Shown piece by piece: positions 36,018 to 48,045 of a DNA stretch of 64,000 bases. The stretch comes from Punica granatum (lineage: Eukaryota; Streptophyta; Magnoliopsida; Myrtales; Lythraceae), in the NCBI RefSeq assembly GCF_007655135.1, contig NC_045133.1, forward strand, positions 248,001-312,000, given 5' to 3'. A model generated the notes under the pieces. The model was not told the DNA's origin. It saw only the letters and a program-made list of their open reading frames with translations, and ran no database searches. The position numbers and the translations under genes are program-made. Positions within the stretch are counted from its first letter, which is position 1, and each line of letters opens with the position of its first letter.

Positions 36018-36378
36018 AATTGTCTATCTAAATGTTGTTTGTTTTACCTAATAGTAAATTGTTAAATTTGGAGAAGAATAAATTTGAATTATTATTATTA
36101 AAAAAAAAGTCACGGTACAATTGACTCTTGAGATTTGGTTATTATTTTTTATAAAATATGTCTTGCGTTTAAACAATTATTTTGAGTGTTTCGGGATCGA
36201 TTGAGACCTTTTAAATAAAGGAAGTGAGCATGTCATGTCGGATCGATCTCTTTGCTCGGTCGGTTCCATTCAATCAAAACAGGCATGTAAAGAAACCAAG
36301 ATGAGTCCTAGTCTACGCAACCTATTTAACATGTGATTGTACGTAGCAGTAAATCTTTGTGAATTGCAATATGAGACC

Positions 36379-36414
<36 letters not shown>

Positions 36415-37023
36415 TAGAAATATCGGCAATCAATAAAGAATTAAATTAATATGGAAAATATGGCTCGATATTCATGGAAAGCATCTTGTTTGTTTGGTGT
36501 CAAGGTCAAGTATGATCCATTTGAGCACACCTCATGGACTTAACAGCAAAAATAACATTAATAATAAATAAGAATATTGTCTTGTCTGGTCTCGTGCCTC
36601 GCCAGTGTGTCGCCTTATCTATCTATTTATATCTATCCTACATCATCATCATCATCATGGTCGTCGTCGTAGTCATCTAATCCGTTCATATGCTTTCTGC
36701 AGCAGTGCAGCCCCTGGCCTGGAAATGGAAATGGAAATGGAAATGGAATAACCCCACCCCACCACACCACACCACACCACAGCACTACCCCCACCAATCC
36801 ACCTCAATCGTCTCTTCTCTTCTCATCTGATCTTCCTTTCAAAATTTACATCATTAGCATTGCAATAATCTCTTCAACCTGAACAGCTGAACCCCAACCC
36901 CAACCCCAACCCCAACCCTCAATAGGAAAATCCAAATACGAGAGAAAAGAAGAGAGAAGAAGAGAGAGTGAGAGGTAGGGAGAGCCGCAGCACACTGCCA
37001 CTGCACTACTCTACATTACCATT

Positions 37024-37060
<37 letters not shown>

Positions 37061-37148
37061 GAGAAGGGAAAGAAGCACCCCCACCCCACTCCCAATCCCA
37101 CTCCCACTCCCAACCAAAGCTTTAGCAAGCAACAAAAGCAGCCAATCA
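36018..37148. other. intergenic region and microsatellite-rich leader of NF-YC
   Basis: After AT-rich DNA with an AT run (about 36382-36409), the 450 bp before the NF-YC start hold a string of simple repeats: (CAT)n near 36641, (GGAAAT)n near 36719-36748, CCACAC near 36760-36780, (CCCCAA)n near 36893-36918, and (TAGA)n near 37025-37060. They end in CCCACTCCCA copies. These are likely promoter and 5' UTR sequence. No gene. Confidence 0.6.
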
Positions 37149-37925
37149 ATGGAGAACAACACCCAGCAGCAGCAGCAGCATCAGCATCAGCATCAGCATC
37201 AATCGCCATCTTCCTCGTATCCTACAACAGCGGCGCCGGCAATTCCCCCACCGGCGGCTTCTCCTGCTGCCCCATTCCACCACCTGCTGCAGCAACAGCA
37301 GCAGCAGCTCCAGATGTTTTGGTCCTACCAGAGGCAGGAGATCGAGCAGGTCAATGACTTCAAGAACCACCAGCTCCCCCTCGCCCGCATCAAGAAGATC
37401 ATGAAGGCCGACGAGGACGTCCGCATGATCTCTGCCGAGGCTCCCATCCTCTTCTCCAAAGCCTGCGAGCTCTTCATCCTCGAGCTCACCATCCGCTCCT
37501 GGCTCCACGCCGAGGAGAACAAGCGCCGCACCCTCCAGAAGAACGACATCGCCGCCGCCATCACCCGCACTGACATCTTCGATTTCCTCGTCGACATCGT
37601 CCCCCGCGATGAGATCAAGGACGAAGCCGCCGCCGCTGCTGCTCTCGGCGTTGCTGGGGTCCCTCCCGCCATGGTCGGCGGCGGCATGGGCCCCACCGCC
37701 AGCGGCGTCCCCTACTACTACCCTCCCATGGGCCAGCCCGCTGCTGGCCCTGGAGGGATGATGATCGGCCGCCCCGCCATGGACCCCTCCGCAGTCTACG
37801 TGCAGCCGCCTTCCCAGGCTTGGCAGAGCGTTTGGCAGACTGCAGCCGCCACTGGGGATGATGGGACCTACGGTGCTGGTGGTGTTGGGACCAATGGGCA
37901 GGGCAGTCGGGATGGTCAAGGGTAG
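37149..37925 (+). CDS. NF-YC: nuclear transcription factor Y subunit C (NF-YC)
   Basis: A single coding exon of 258 residues from ATG 37149, ending GQG then TAG. The N-terminus is Gln/His-rich (HQHQHQHQ). The conserved core at about 55-165 has [13 protein letters not shown], then a histone fold with [51 protein letters not shown] and [11 protein letters not shown]. This is the NF-YC signature used to dimerise with NF-YB and, with NF-YA, bind CCAAT boxes; plant members also bind CONSTANS-type proteins in flowering control. The core resembles the NF-YC1/4/9 group but I did not resolve which. The stop codon overlaps a good splice donor, discussed under findings. Confidence 0.95.
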   Translation: MENNTQQQQQHQHQHQHQSPSSSYPTTAAPAIPPPAASPAAPFHHLLQQQQQQLQMFWSYQRQEIEQVNDFKNHQLPLARIKKIMKADEDVRMISAEAPILFSKACELFILELTIRSWLHAEENKRRTLQKNDIAAAITRTDIFDFLVDIVPRDEIKDEAAAAAALGVAGVPPAMVGGGMGPTASGVPYYYPPMGQPAAGPGGMMIGRPAMDPSAVYVQPPSQAWQSVWQTAAATGDDGTYGAGGVGTNGQGSRDGQG

Positions 37926-39656
37926 GTATGTATATGTGCATGTGTCTGTCTATTTGTAGGATACGACTATTAGCCGATAAATGAGCTCGATTTCTTCAAG
38001 TTTAGTGCTTGCTAGCTTTTACTCTGCCCATTGTTTCTAGATTTTTGGGTCTGGTGGTGATGAATCGGTGATCATGTGGGTTCTCTTATCAGTATCACAA
38101 TCACATCCCGTGTTCACTGCAATTTTTGGGTAAAGGTGCTTCATTTTCAGTTGTTCAGGAACTTCAGCCGTACTTTGCATTTCTCATTGTCTTCGATTCT
38201 TCCTCTTTGAAGTGTATTCTGTTTTGCTGAATGCTTGCCTACTATATTATTATTTAAGCATAGTTGAAATGATATGTTTTCAGCGTGAGAGCATAGCTCG
38301 GGTTATTAAGTTTGGATTACACAGCGTCCATGCACTATAATACAACTTGACAATTGTAGGTCAGTCATAATTTGTTTTGCTTCACCTTAATGCTCTGCTA
38401 GATTAACTGCATATGGTCTCAATATTGCACAGAACCTCTCAAGCCATACCTTTGAGACCATCACATGACTCTCAGTGATTGCTGAAATGGATAAATTGCC
38501 GCTTTGCATTTTTCTCGTGAACAATGAATTGGAATCACTCTTGGCTATCTGTCATATTCAAGGCCGTGGAGACACCATAAAGAACTCTCGCTTTCTGTAA
38601 CCTTCTCATGCTCTGTGCTCCACGAGCTCTCCACCTGTTTTCCTTCTCTATATAGATTGCCTAACTTTAGTAGTTCAAGCTGTACCCACAGCCATTCACT
38701 GATTTTTGTTGATTACATATATATTCATTCATCTCACTGAGCATTGCCCCTGATATTCACTACAGATTTCTCTTCCTTTCGCCGGCAAAGTCTTGGCAGT
38801 GTGAGCTCTTTTTTCTCTGGTTGTGACATTTAGGTAAAAATGATTCACGAAGAGATATCTGATGCGTATGAGTGATGGAGGAGAAATGGTGCATTGAGCT
38901 TTTGGGGTTATTAAGGTTTGGAAGAAAGGCAGCCTCAAATTGTTCACTTACCAAAAGGTTTTAGAGACGATAAAAATAAATGAAGCATGCAGATGCTAGG
39001 GATCATATAAATTCGAGGGGGAAGAGATTACTTGGATTTTGAACAGATGGTATATTACATACTTATCTTCGCCTTAATCATTTTGATTTGAGATATCATT
39101 CTGAATTTATGTAGAATCTTGCTTATATACTGTACTATATACTGTACCTTTATGTGCTGAGCACTTGAAGTTGATTGCACTTGCGCTGATGGCTTGGTTT
39201 TCCTAGTAGCTTGCACCCCTGTGCTTATTCTTTCTTCTTTTGCCTCCGGTAGAACAGGAGTCTCCATTTAATGGGAAATGTGGGTGGCGTTGGTGTTAGT
39301 AGGTTCGATTTCTGGTGTTAGTCGGGACCATTAGAAGCTGACTCTTAACTTTGTCTTCATGTCCCCATGCAGCTGAGTGTAATCGATGCGGTACTTGGTG
39401 CCAGGGAAGCTGAAGCTGATGGGTTCTTCTGGCGCTTGCCGATTGTCTGAGTTACTTGTGAATTTGTGCTCTTGCCCAGCATTAAAGTGTGTCTAAGATT
39501 GTATCAAAGTTAATGAAGAAGGACCAAACGAGTGTAAAACTGACTACTTGATTTTAAAGCTGTGCAGTAACAGAGAGACTGTTGTCATCTGCTCTATAAT
39601 CTATTATTATGTTAATCTTTTGGACTTGCTGTACTATTATACTTCACACGCTATTT

Positions 39657-39693
<37 letters not shown>

Positions 39694-40825
39694 GTATTAT
39701 CTCATGGCCGTCTTCCTACTTCTTTAAGAGCAATATTCGATAGATCAAGCAAATCATATGAACACATATTTTATTGGCTGGTTGGCAGGCAGGCAGGCAG
39801 GCAGGCAGGAGGGTTTCTTTAAGTTTGCACTTTATCAGACAAAAATAATCAAAAGTCCCATCACGCATGGGCCACTACAACAAGCATAGGCCCACAGGCC
39901 CAACGTAAAAAGATTAGGCGTACAGGCAGGCCATAAGTGGCCCGCAGACCAAATAAATCAGGCTCGCAAATATGCAATCATTCCTTGCCTTCCAATTTGC
40001 GATAATATCATAACATGCCAAGCTAGGAGTCTACCAAGAGCGGCATTGATAGTTTTTGCCTTTATATCTTCCTATCATCCAATCCAAATCACTATCACTT
40101 GTGTTCTCGCCGTTAAAAATGCTCGACCAAATTTTTGCAGGAAAAAAAATAAATAAAAATAAAAAGGAGCACTCATAGAAAAAGATGGGTTGATCTTGTC
40201 TCTATTGCTGACCCACAAAGAACACAAGTAGGATCAACATTCCTCTTCCAGTTTGAAACTCTATCCAGTGTTGGCAACCTTTTTTTTTATTTTTTTTTGA
40301 CCACCCATGAAATAAAACTGATCCTGGGAATCATTGTGAGAGGAACAAAGAAATCTGTGTATGCCACATCTTCTCTTCACCCTTTGCTCGAATATAACAC
40401 CAACTACTACCCACAGTAAAGATTACCTTTTGGATGGGCTGACCACACGACTCTGTCCTCCCTATGACAGAGTTGGTTTAGGTGTTATTGGTCGGTTAAT
40501 TTGTTTCTGTGCATTATCTGATATGTTTTGAAGATCTCTCAATTATCTGATTCTCAGTGATGAAATTATCCTATCCTCGTAACTTTATATCAATTAAAAA
40601 AATAATTAATAATCGTAAAGAAAAAACATGCTTTGCTTATTCTTTCTTTCTATATATTTTGATTATCATTAGATATAGAAGAATTATATAAAGGAAAATA
40701 TACCAACAAAAAAAGGGAGAGAAAGAAAAAAAAAAATTCGAAGGCCCAAAGCCCAAGGCCCACGGTGGGAAGCCATTATTAATTCATTAGCCCGAACTCC
40801 CCTTCTCTTAATTGCGTCGACTCGC

Positions 40826-40865
<40 letters not shown>

Positions 40866-40938
40866 GCCTCGGAAGGAAGAGAAAAAAGGTCAGATCTTGC
40901 AACTCTTATTGGTCAATTGATCGATCGAAGAGGCGGAG
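37926..40938. other. NF-YC 3' region and intergenic DNA
   Basis: No second gene is supported. A plausible 3' UTR exon of NF-YC begins at 39373 after CCCCATGCAG. Further on are AT runs (39655-39680), (GGCA)n at about 39786-39808, GGCCCA-rich sequence near 39870-39950, and a (CT)n run at about 40829-40861 in the SEC61G leader. Confidence 0.5.
40829..40861. repeat. CT microsatellite in the SEC61G leader
   Basis: About 16 CT units lie 80 bp before the SEC61G start codon. CT-rich leaders are common in plant housekeeping genes and may act as initiator-proximal elements; that role here is inferred from position. Confidence 0.8.
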
Positions 40939-41313
40939 ATGGATGCCATAGATTCAGTCGTTGATCCTCTCAGAGAGTTCTCCAAGGACAGCGTCCGCCT
41001 CGTCAAGCGTTGCCACAAGCCCGATCGCAAAGGTAACCTCCCCTTTTCCCCTCTCTTGAATTGATTATCTGCATGTCCGGTTCCTGTTCTGTTGGATCCA
41101 ACTCTAGTAAGATCTGATCTGAAACTGCGGTGTTCCTTTTGTTCCTAAATCGATCGATCCTTCCTTAATTCTGTGCTGAAATTGTCTGCCCATGCAGAGT
41201 TCACGAAGGTGGCCTTCCGTACCGCAATTGGTTTCGTGGTCATGGGGTTCGTTGGCTTCTTTGTGAAGCTGATCTTCATCCCCATCAACAACATCATCGT
41301 CGGTTCTGTTTAG
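40939..41313 (+). CDS. SEC61G: Sec61 translocon gamma subunit
   Basis: Two exons, 40939-41032 and 41198-41313, give 69 residues, the standard SecE/Sec61-gamma length. The N-terminal amphipathic part is [31 protein letters not shown]. It joins [30 protein letters not shown], the single membrane helix, and ends NNIIVGSV. It clamps the Sec61 alpha channel in the endoplasmic reticulum membrane for co-translational import. The exon 1 leader has a CT microsatellite. The stop TAG is followed at once by GTGGGT, and a T-rich GCAG acceptor lies at about 42335, so a 3' UTR intron is possible. Confidence 0.96.
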
Positions 41314-44300
41314 GTGGGTCCGCATCAGTTTTTTTTTTTTGCTGTTTCTTTCATCTCCTTAATTTCGGCCCTGTGGTTTTTCTTTTTACCGTCATCCTCT
41401 TTCAATTTATTTGTTTGATTGCCAAATTCGAAAGTTCTCTGATTAGTTGAGAGGGTCATTGGATTGTATTAAAGCTGCAATCTCGAGACCACCTTCTGAG
41501 AAAGTTTCCAGCCAATCTCGATATTGTTGTTTGCGTTAATTGTTTATTTCTCTAATCTGTTATATGATGATTTGGATCTCGATATTGTTGGTAATCATCA
41601 GTCTTTCCTTCTGGTTTCTCGTTGAAATATATTGCGGATACGATATAACTAAACACATAATGTCATAAAATGTCTTTCGGACTTGGTAGTAAGGATATTT
41701 GCTCGTATGATTCCCATATGTCATTAGTGAAATTTATCACTTTTTGCCCCAAATCTCGTCATATACATCTGATCTGTCATGAAATGTGTCCTGTAACGTC
41801 AGAAATTCATCTCTATATCGCTTCTCAAAGATCCATCCCCAGAATCCTCAGCCTGTCCCAGTGATAATTGGGGAAAGAAGAAAAGTTTCGCACTTTCAAT
41901 TGCAGTAAGCTAATTCATGCTAGATGAGGGGAGGTGGCGGAACTAATGTGGCATTGACAATTATTGTTGCTTGTAATGTAGGCTGCATGCATGTTTGGCT
42001 GGTGATGGAGATAATTTTTGTCATGATCGATCTGTCCTTTTTGTTCCGTGTGAATCTATGGTGGTTGGTTTGGTTGGTTGTTTCGTGTCAATGCTATGGA
42101 CAATGGAAGTTTGATCTTAGTCATGATGGGGCTGGCTGTTGATGTCTGTCTGGGAATTGTCATGGATCTTTTTGCTTCCTCTGTTATCCAAAATGCAACA
42201 AGCTTTAGAGCGTCTCTCTGATCCATAACTGTCTTTCCTTCTCCGACTTAATGTTTGTGATGGTTCGAAAGCTAAAGCCTCGTACCTTGTACTTACCGGA
42301 TATGACGGAAACGGATTTGTGTACAATTTGCAGGTTGGGAGCTGGGATACTAGATGGAGGGAGGCCTCTTTTTAACTTGATGTGCTGAGGGGGCCAACAG
42401 ATAATAGTTCTTGTCAGCGTATTAGTGTCGAACATCGAATGTACTTTTTGAGAATTTTCTAGATCTAATTTGTGAACTAAAATTTTGATAATTATTTCTC
42501 TGTTGATTACGTCGTGACGAGACAGACAGGGCTTGCATTTGGAGAAACCTCTAATAATATCATATCCGGTAGCAGATTCCCTTTCTTTTTTTTTTTTGGG
42601 TGGTTTTGTTTTTCCAGTGGGTAGAGTAGAAAGAATATTTTAGAATTTGAGTAGTGAATCTCACACAAGCAAAAGCTTACATGAACTTGATACTCAGCAG
42701 CCCAGCCAAGCCAAATCCAAATCCAAATCCAATGCAAGAGAGAGGTCTTTGCGTCCGCAAGCTGCGGATTTTGAATCTGAAGAGACTTTGCTTATGGGCT
42801 TTTTGAGTCGGGTTTTTTTGGGGGGGGGGGGGGGGGGGGAAGACATTCTGGAGGCCTCTGTCTGTCTGTTTGTCTGCCGGAGTTAGCTGCCTACCTATTA
42901 TATAATATAATTATTACTTTTAAATAGTCTAGTGTACGTTAGAGATAATCAGAGTACTACGGGCAAAGGCTGCCATTTCAAAAACCCAAAGAAGAAAAGG
43001 CTGCTGTTCTCTGCGTGCGTGGGTGCAAAGGGAAAAACTCAAAGACAAAAATGCGGCAGCGGAAGGCTTGACATCCCGAGACCTCCTTGAGGGGGAGATT
43101 AGATCATAATTAATTCAACCTGAGCTTGCTTGCTTGAAGGAACTTGGAAAGGGTCTCTGCTCGGATCGTTTATTTTATGTAATGTGACTTCGGAGAGCAC
43201 AAATCAAAATCTCGTGGCTGCTACCATACAGTAGTACTCTGCTTTAGTTTAGCTACTAAAATTATTCTACTAAGCACACCCGCCGGACTAGACCAAGATC
43301 ACAACACGCCACGCCACACCACTCTACGAAAGGACAAAGAATGGCGGGGCCCAACTATTACAATTATTATAACCCCAAAAAAAAAAAAGAAGAAGGTAAT
43401 ATTCATAACATAACATAATATGAAGAAGATGACAGATAGATACATAGATGTCCTCTCCTCAAATACGTTACTATTCCTTTCTTTCCTGTCCATTATTTTT
43501 TTATTTATTTTTTTCAGTTCTATTCTGGTCCCCTCACCCATCCATCCATTTTCATCTCATATCGACCCCCGCCGACAGAACTCGTGACTGGCTTTGCCTG
43601 CTGTCTGTCTGTCTGTCTGTCTGTTACTCCCTCCCAGGCCCAGGCCCAAGCCCATAACCCACGCTTTGTTTTGTTTTCAACCTTTCATAATAATAATAAT
43701 AATAATAATTTTTTGAGACAAAAACGGTGATACCACATTGCTGAATATAATAGGAAAGAAAACCATAACTTATCAAAAGGTGAAAAAAAAGGGAAGAAAA
43801 ATCTTTTTTTACTGTACTTATTTTTTCCTATGACAAATACCAAAAGAAAGTAAAGCCCCCCATCTTACCTTTTTTTCGTTTCTTATTTATTTATTTATTT
43901 TTGTAATTTTACCAAATAAGAATAGCAAAATGAATGAAAATATATAAATATAATTCAGTTTATCAATTTTTTTTAAATTTTTTTTGCCATAATTCACTTC
44001 ACTCTCGTTTTTTAGCGAATAATATCGTTTTATTAATAGCAAACCTAATTTACATTGCATAGCCAATAAGAGCATCAACGGACACAAACATTAGACTGTC
44101 GACCATTGGATCAGCCACTCGACTACCAACTAAGAAAATGACTACACCAACACAGATGATTGAATGATCATCCCTCATTAAACGAAACAAGATAACAAAC
44201 AACACATCCGATACGATAGAATTCCCGGGTCAATTCAGTACTTGCTAACCAATTGAGAATTAGCCCGATTAAAAGTTCTTAGTACAGTCACCAGGAGGAA

Positions 44301-44585
44301 CAGCGAGACGAACACTTGAGTGGCGTCGAACAATGTTAATAAGTCGTCGACGTGGAATGCCCAACCAGTCGGGGAGTTTTCTCTATTAAAACTTCACCTT
44401 CACGACCATCTTCCGATTGATTTTTGGTTTTTTTTTTTATAAATGATTAATAACTATTTATTATTGAATTTAAATAAAAGGGTTGTCGATGCCATTCGCC
44501 GCCTCCCCTTTTGTTTTGCCCACAAACTCTGCAACGCACAGGGTAGAGAAGAGAGCTTCATCCTCTCCCCGCCACCCACCCAATA
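41314..44585. other. intergenic stretch before acetolactate synthase
   Basis: It includes the SEC61G 3' UTR. Simple repeats: (CCAAAT)n at about 42713-42733, G20 at 42820-42839, (TGTC)n at about 43598-43623, and AAT repeats near 43689-43710. No convincing gene. A TATA-like TTTATAAATGATT at about 44438-44450 lies 140 bp upstream of the acetolactate synthase start. Confidence 0.5.
42820..42839. repeat. G20 homopolymer
   Basis: Twenty consecutive G preceded by TTTTTTT in intergenic DNA. It is the third long G tract in the window; the other two are 25 long. Confidence 0.85.
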
Positions 44586-46841
44586 ATGGCGGCTGCTGCC
44601 CCAAACACCACCTTCTCGGCCACCCCCAGCCCTTCTGCTTCCTCCAAATCCCGCAACCCCTTTCTCAGGTTCACCCGTCCTCTCCTCCCCCATCCCGCTG
44701 ACTCCTCTCCTCGCCTCCGCTCCCTCCGGATCTCTTCTAGCTCCGTCCCCGCCCCTAATGCCCCCAGAGCCGCCATTACCACCTCCGCCCCTACCACCAC
44801 CCCCGATACCTCCTTCGTCTCCCGATTTGCCCCCGACGAGCCCCGCAAAGGCGCCGACGTCATCGTGGAGGCCCTCGAGAGGCAGGGCGTCCGCCACGTC
44901 TTCGCATACCCTGGAGGGGCGTCCTTGGAGATCCACCAGGCCCTCACCCGCTCCAACACTATCAGGAATGTCCTTCCCCGTCACGAGCAGGGTGGCGTTT
45001 TCGCTGCCGAAGGCTATGCCCGTTCCTCCGGCCTTCCTGGAGTGTGCATAGCTACTTCTGGCCCCGGGGCCACCAACCTGGTCAGCGGCCTTGCTGACGC
45101 CTCGCTCGACAGCATCCCCATTGTTGCCATCACGGGTCAGGTAACCAACTGCGCAGACGCTCTATCTATGTTCCCTCCCATTCCATTCTTTTATGTATCA
45201 TTTCTTCCTCAATTTGGATAATTGGATCTGCTTGCTTATGATGGTTTGGTTGATGGAAAAAAATAATAATTTTTTGATCGATCGCCTCACAGATTTCACC
45301 AGTATTGTCTAGTAAACTGTAAGATACAAGAGCGCAACCTTGTCATTTCTCCTTACATGATCCTATAAAGCCTATTTTGATGGTACATATTGCAATATCC
45401 GAAAAACTTTTAGGTGCCAAGGAGAATGATTGGGACCGATGCGTTTCAAGAGACTCCGATTGTTGAGGTAACCCGGTCCATCACCAAGCATAACTACCTG
45501 GTTCTCGATGTGGAAGATATACCCAGGGTTGTGAGCGAGGCATTCTACCTAGCGACTTCGGGCAGGCCTGGTGCTGTCCTGATCGATGTACCCAAGGATA
45601 TACAGCAACAGCTGGTGGTTCCCAACTGGGACCAGCCCATCAGGCTGCCTGGGTACATCTCCAGGTTGCCTAAGCCGCCTGCCATTGCACACTTGGAACA
45701 GATTGTGAGGTTGATCTCTGAGTCGAAGAGGCCAGTTCTGTACGTGGGAGGTGGGTGTTTGAATTCAAGCGAGGAGTTGAGAAGGTTTGTGGAGCTCACC
45801 GGAATCCCTGTCGCAAGTACTCTGATGGGTCTTGGCTCATTTTCATGCTCACACGAGTTGTCCCTTCATATGCTGGGAATGCATGGAACCGTTTACGCAA
45901 ATTATGCGGTGGATAAATCGGATCTGCTGCTTGCCTTTGGTGTGAGGTTTGATGATCGTGTGACTGGTAAGCTCGAGGCATTTGCTAGCAGGGCCAAGAT
46001 TGTTCACATTGATATCGACTCGGCTGAAATTGGGAAGAACAAGCAGCCTCATGCTTCCATTTGTGGAGACGTCAAGTTGGCCCTAGAAGGTCTGAATAAG
46101 TTGTTGGAGTCGAAAGCGTCGAAGCAGAGGTTTGATTTTTCAGCTTGGAGGGAGGAGCTCAATGAGCAGAAGATTAACCATCCCTTAAGCTACAAGACGT
46201 TTGGGGACGCTATCCCTCCTCAATATGCAATTCAGGTCCTCGATGAGTTGACCAATGGGAATGCTATCATAAGCACTGGGGTTGGACAGCACCAAATGTG
46301 GGCCGCTCAGTTCTACAAGTACAGGAGGCCTCGCCAGTGGTTGACTTCAGGAGGGCTGGGGGCTATGGGCTTTGGACTACCAGCTGCAGTTGGAGCAGCC
46401 GTCGCGAATCCTGATGCAATTGTCGTGGACATTGATGGTGATGGAAGCTTCATCATGAATGTTCAGGAGTTGGCGACGATCAGGGTGGAGAATCTCCCGA
46501 TCAAGATTCTGCTGTTGAATAACCAGCACCTGGGCATGGTCGTCCAGTGGGAGGATCGGTTCTACAAGGCCAACAGGGCGCACACATACCTGGGAGACCC
46601 ATCGAGGGAGTCTGAGATTTTCCCAGACATGTTGAAGTTTGCTGAAGCTTGTGGAATCCCTGCTGCACGTGTGACTAAGAAGGCCGATCTTAGGGCAGCA
46701 ATTAAGAAGATGTTGGACACCCCTGGGCCTTACCTGTTGGACGTGATCGTTCCCCATCAAGAGCATGTTCTACCTATGATCCCAAGCGGAGGCGCTTTTA
46801 AGGATGTGATTGTTGAGGGCGATGGGAGGACAGCGTATTAA
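44586..46841 (+). CDS. ALS: acetolactate (acetohydroxyacid) synthase catalytic subunit, chloroplastic
   Basis: Exons 44586-45140 and 45414-46841 give 1983 nt, 660 residues, normal plant length. Residues 1 to about 75 form a Ser/Pro/Thr-rich plastid transit peptide. The mature enzyme begins near [15 protein letters not shown]. It has [20 protein letters not shown], the [15 protein letters not shown] region with the catalytic Glu, ATSGPGATN, and the thiamine-diphosphate motif GDGSF...NN near residues 530-560. It makes 2-acetolactate and 2-aceto-2-hydroxybutyrate, the first shared step of valine, leucine and isoleucine synthesis. Positions known to give herbicide tolerance (Arabidopsis A122, P197, A205, D376, R377, W574, S653, G654) all carry the sensitive residue. 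The odd feature is a phase-0 intron just before VPRRMIG. Confidence 0.96.
45141..45413 (+). other. 273-bp intron in the acetolactate synthase gene
   Basis: GTAACC...TTTTAG splits codons for ITGQ and VPRRMIG without changing frame. The interval contains stops in the exon-1 frame (TAA near 45219), is AT-richer than its exons, and has a T/A-rich 3' end. Joining the exons restores the conserved GQVPRRM exactly. Confidence 0.92.
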
Positions 46842-48004
46842 TTCCCTTGGCATAGTCGTCGTCGTCTAGGTCCTAGGAGATAAATATGCATGTTATGAGG
46901 AGATGCAGGCGTTAGTGTGGGAGTTTCTGGCAACTTTCTTAAGTTATGGACTGCACCAAATAGAGAGCAACTTTAGCTTGTTCGCTTGTTAATGCAACGT
47001 AGTATTTTTCATATCTTACCTTGTCTGTAGGAACTGTTGTACTAATGTATGTGAAGGGTTTCTGGTTAAATTTGTCCAAATATTTTCACATTATGAATGC
47101 GATGATGCCAAAAGTTGCCCTCTGATGGAGAGAGTTGACGTCATGTTTTTCTATCGACTCTTGCTTTTCATGGCCGATTAAAACAGGCTCGGTTTTTAAG
47201 AAAATTGAGCTAAACACAAAATTGATGCATTGGAAGAGGTAGGCAGTCTTTTGGTGCTGGAAAGTCTAGATACAGATGGAAGGCTAGAGGCGTGAGGCTA
47301 TAAGCTTGCAGCAGCAGCAGCAGGAAAGAGGTCCGGAACGGGATCGAGGGATGGACTGCAGCATTTTGTTAGTCCAGATCAGAACTCTTAACCCATCGTA
47401 AGTCAAGAGTGCAAATATAACAACCGACTATTTAGTGGAAATCAGCAGTTCTTCACTTAAACGAAAAAAGGCAAAAAAGTAGACGAGTGAATCAACTGAA
47501 TTTACCAACGCAGTCTATGATATCTCCAGCAGCTCCACTCCATGTCCGCTCCAGTAACGCCTCCGAAAAAAGAGAGAGGAGGTTGGGAGGTTGTAACTTG
47601 TAGAAGCTTGGCTTACAAACTCCAGGAACCTCAGAGGCGGGGGAGTATGGAGGATAGGTACTTCATTCATCAAAGAGTAGTATACTGTAAAGTTCAGGAT
47701 ACGGAATTTGTACGAGCATGACGATCTTCATTCATTATAAATTCTGTATGATAAAACTGCAGAGCATTTCAACCACTTGATTAGTGGTGGGTTTGTGGTA
47801 TTCTATTCTTTCTTCATGTGGGTAGGGTAGGAATAATCAACTCGAAGCATATATTCCTGTGACTGAATTTTAAGCAATGCCTTCACTTGAGTGAGTGAGT
47901 GAGAAGCTGGCTCATGTCTGACTGGATATTTTATATATGCAAATTCAAATCCAAATTAAAGATGCCTATCTTGTAAAAAAAAAAAAAAAAAAAAATGATT
48001 TGTA
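46842..48004. other. acetolactate synthase 3' region and intergenic DNA
   Basis: The first 250 bp look like 3' UTR. A short (GCA)n run is at about 47307-47322. I see no gene before the tRNA. Confidence 0.5.
47975..47995 (-). terminator. RNA polymerase III T-run terminator of tRNA-Leu
   Basis: On the minus strand, 9 bases after the tRNA's discriminator base, comes a run of 21 T (21 A on the plus strand). Four or more T is enough for RNA polymerase III termination, so this is unusually long. Confidence 0.85.
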
Positions 48005-48012
48005 TGTGGAGA

Positions 48013-48045
<33 letters not shown>

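Noticed and set aside
37146..37919. 257-codon minus-strand open frame over NF-YC
   Set aside because: Antisense shadow of a GC-rich coding exon; its translation is low-complexity Gly/Leu/Asp and NF-YC on the plus strand is unmistakable.
44454..44984. 176-codon minus-strand frame over the acetolactate synthase transit region
   Set aside because: Antisense shadow with Gly/Arg-rich translation; the plus strand encodes a clear enzyme.
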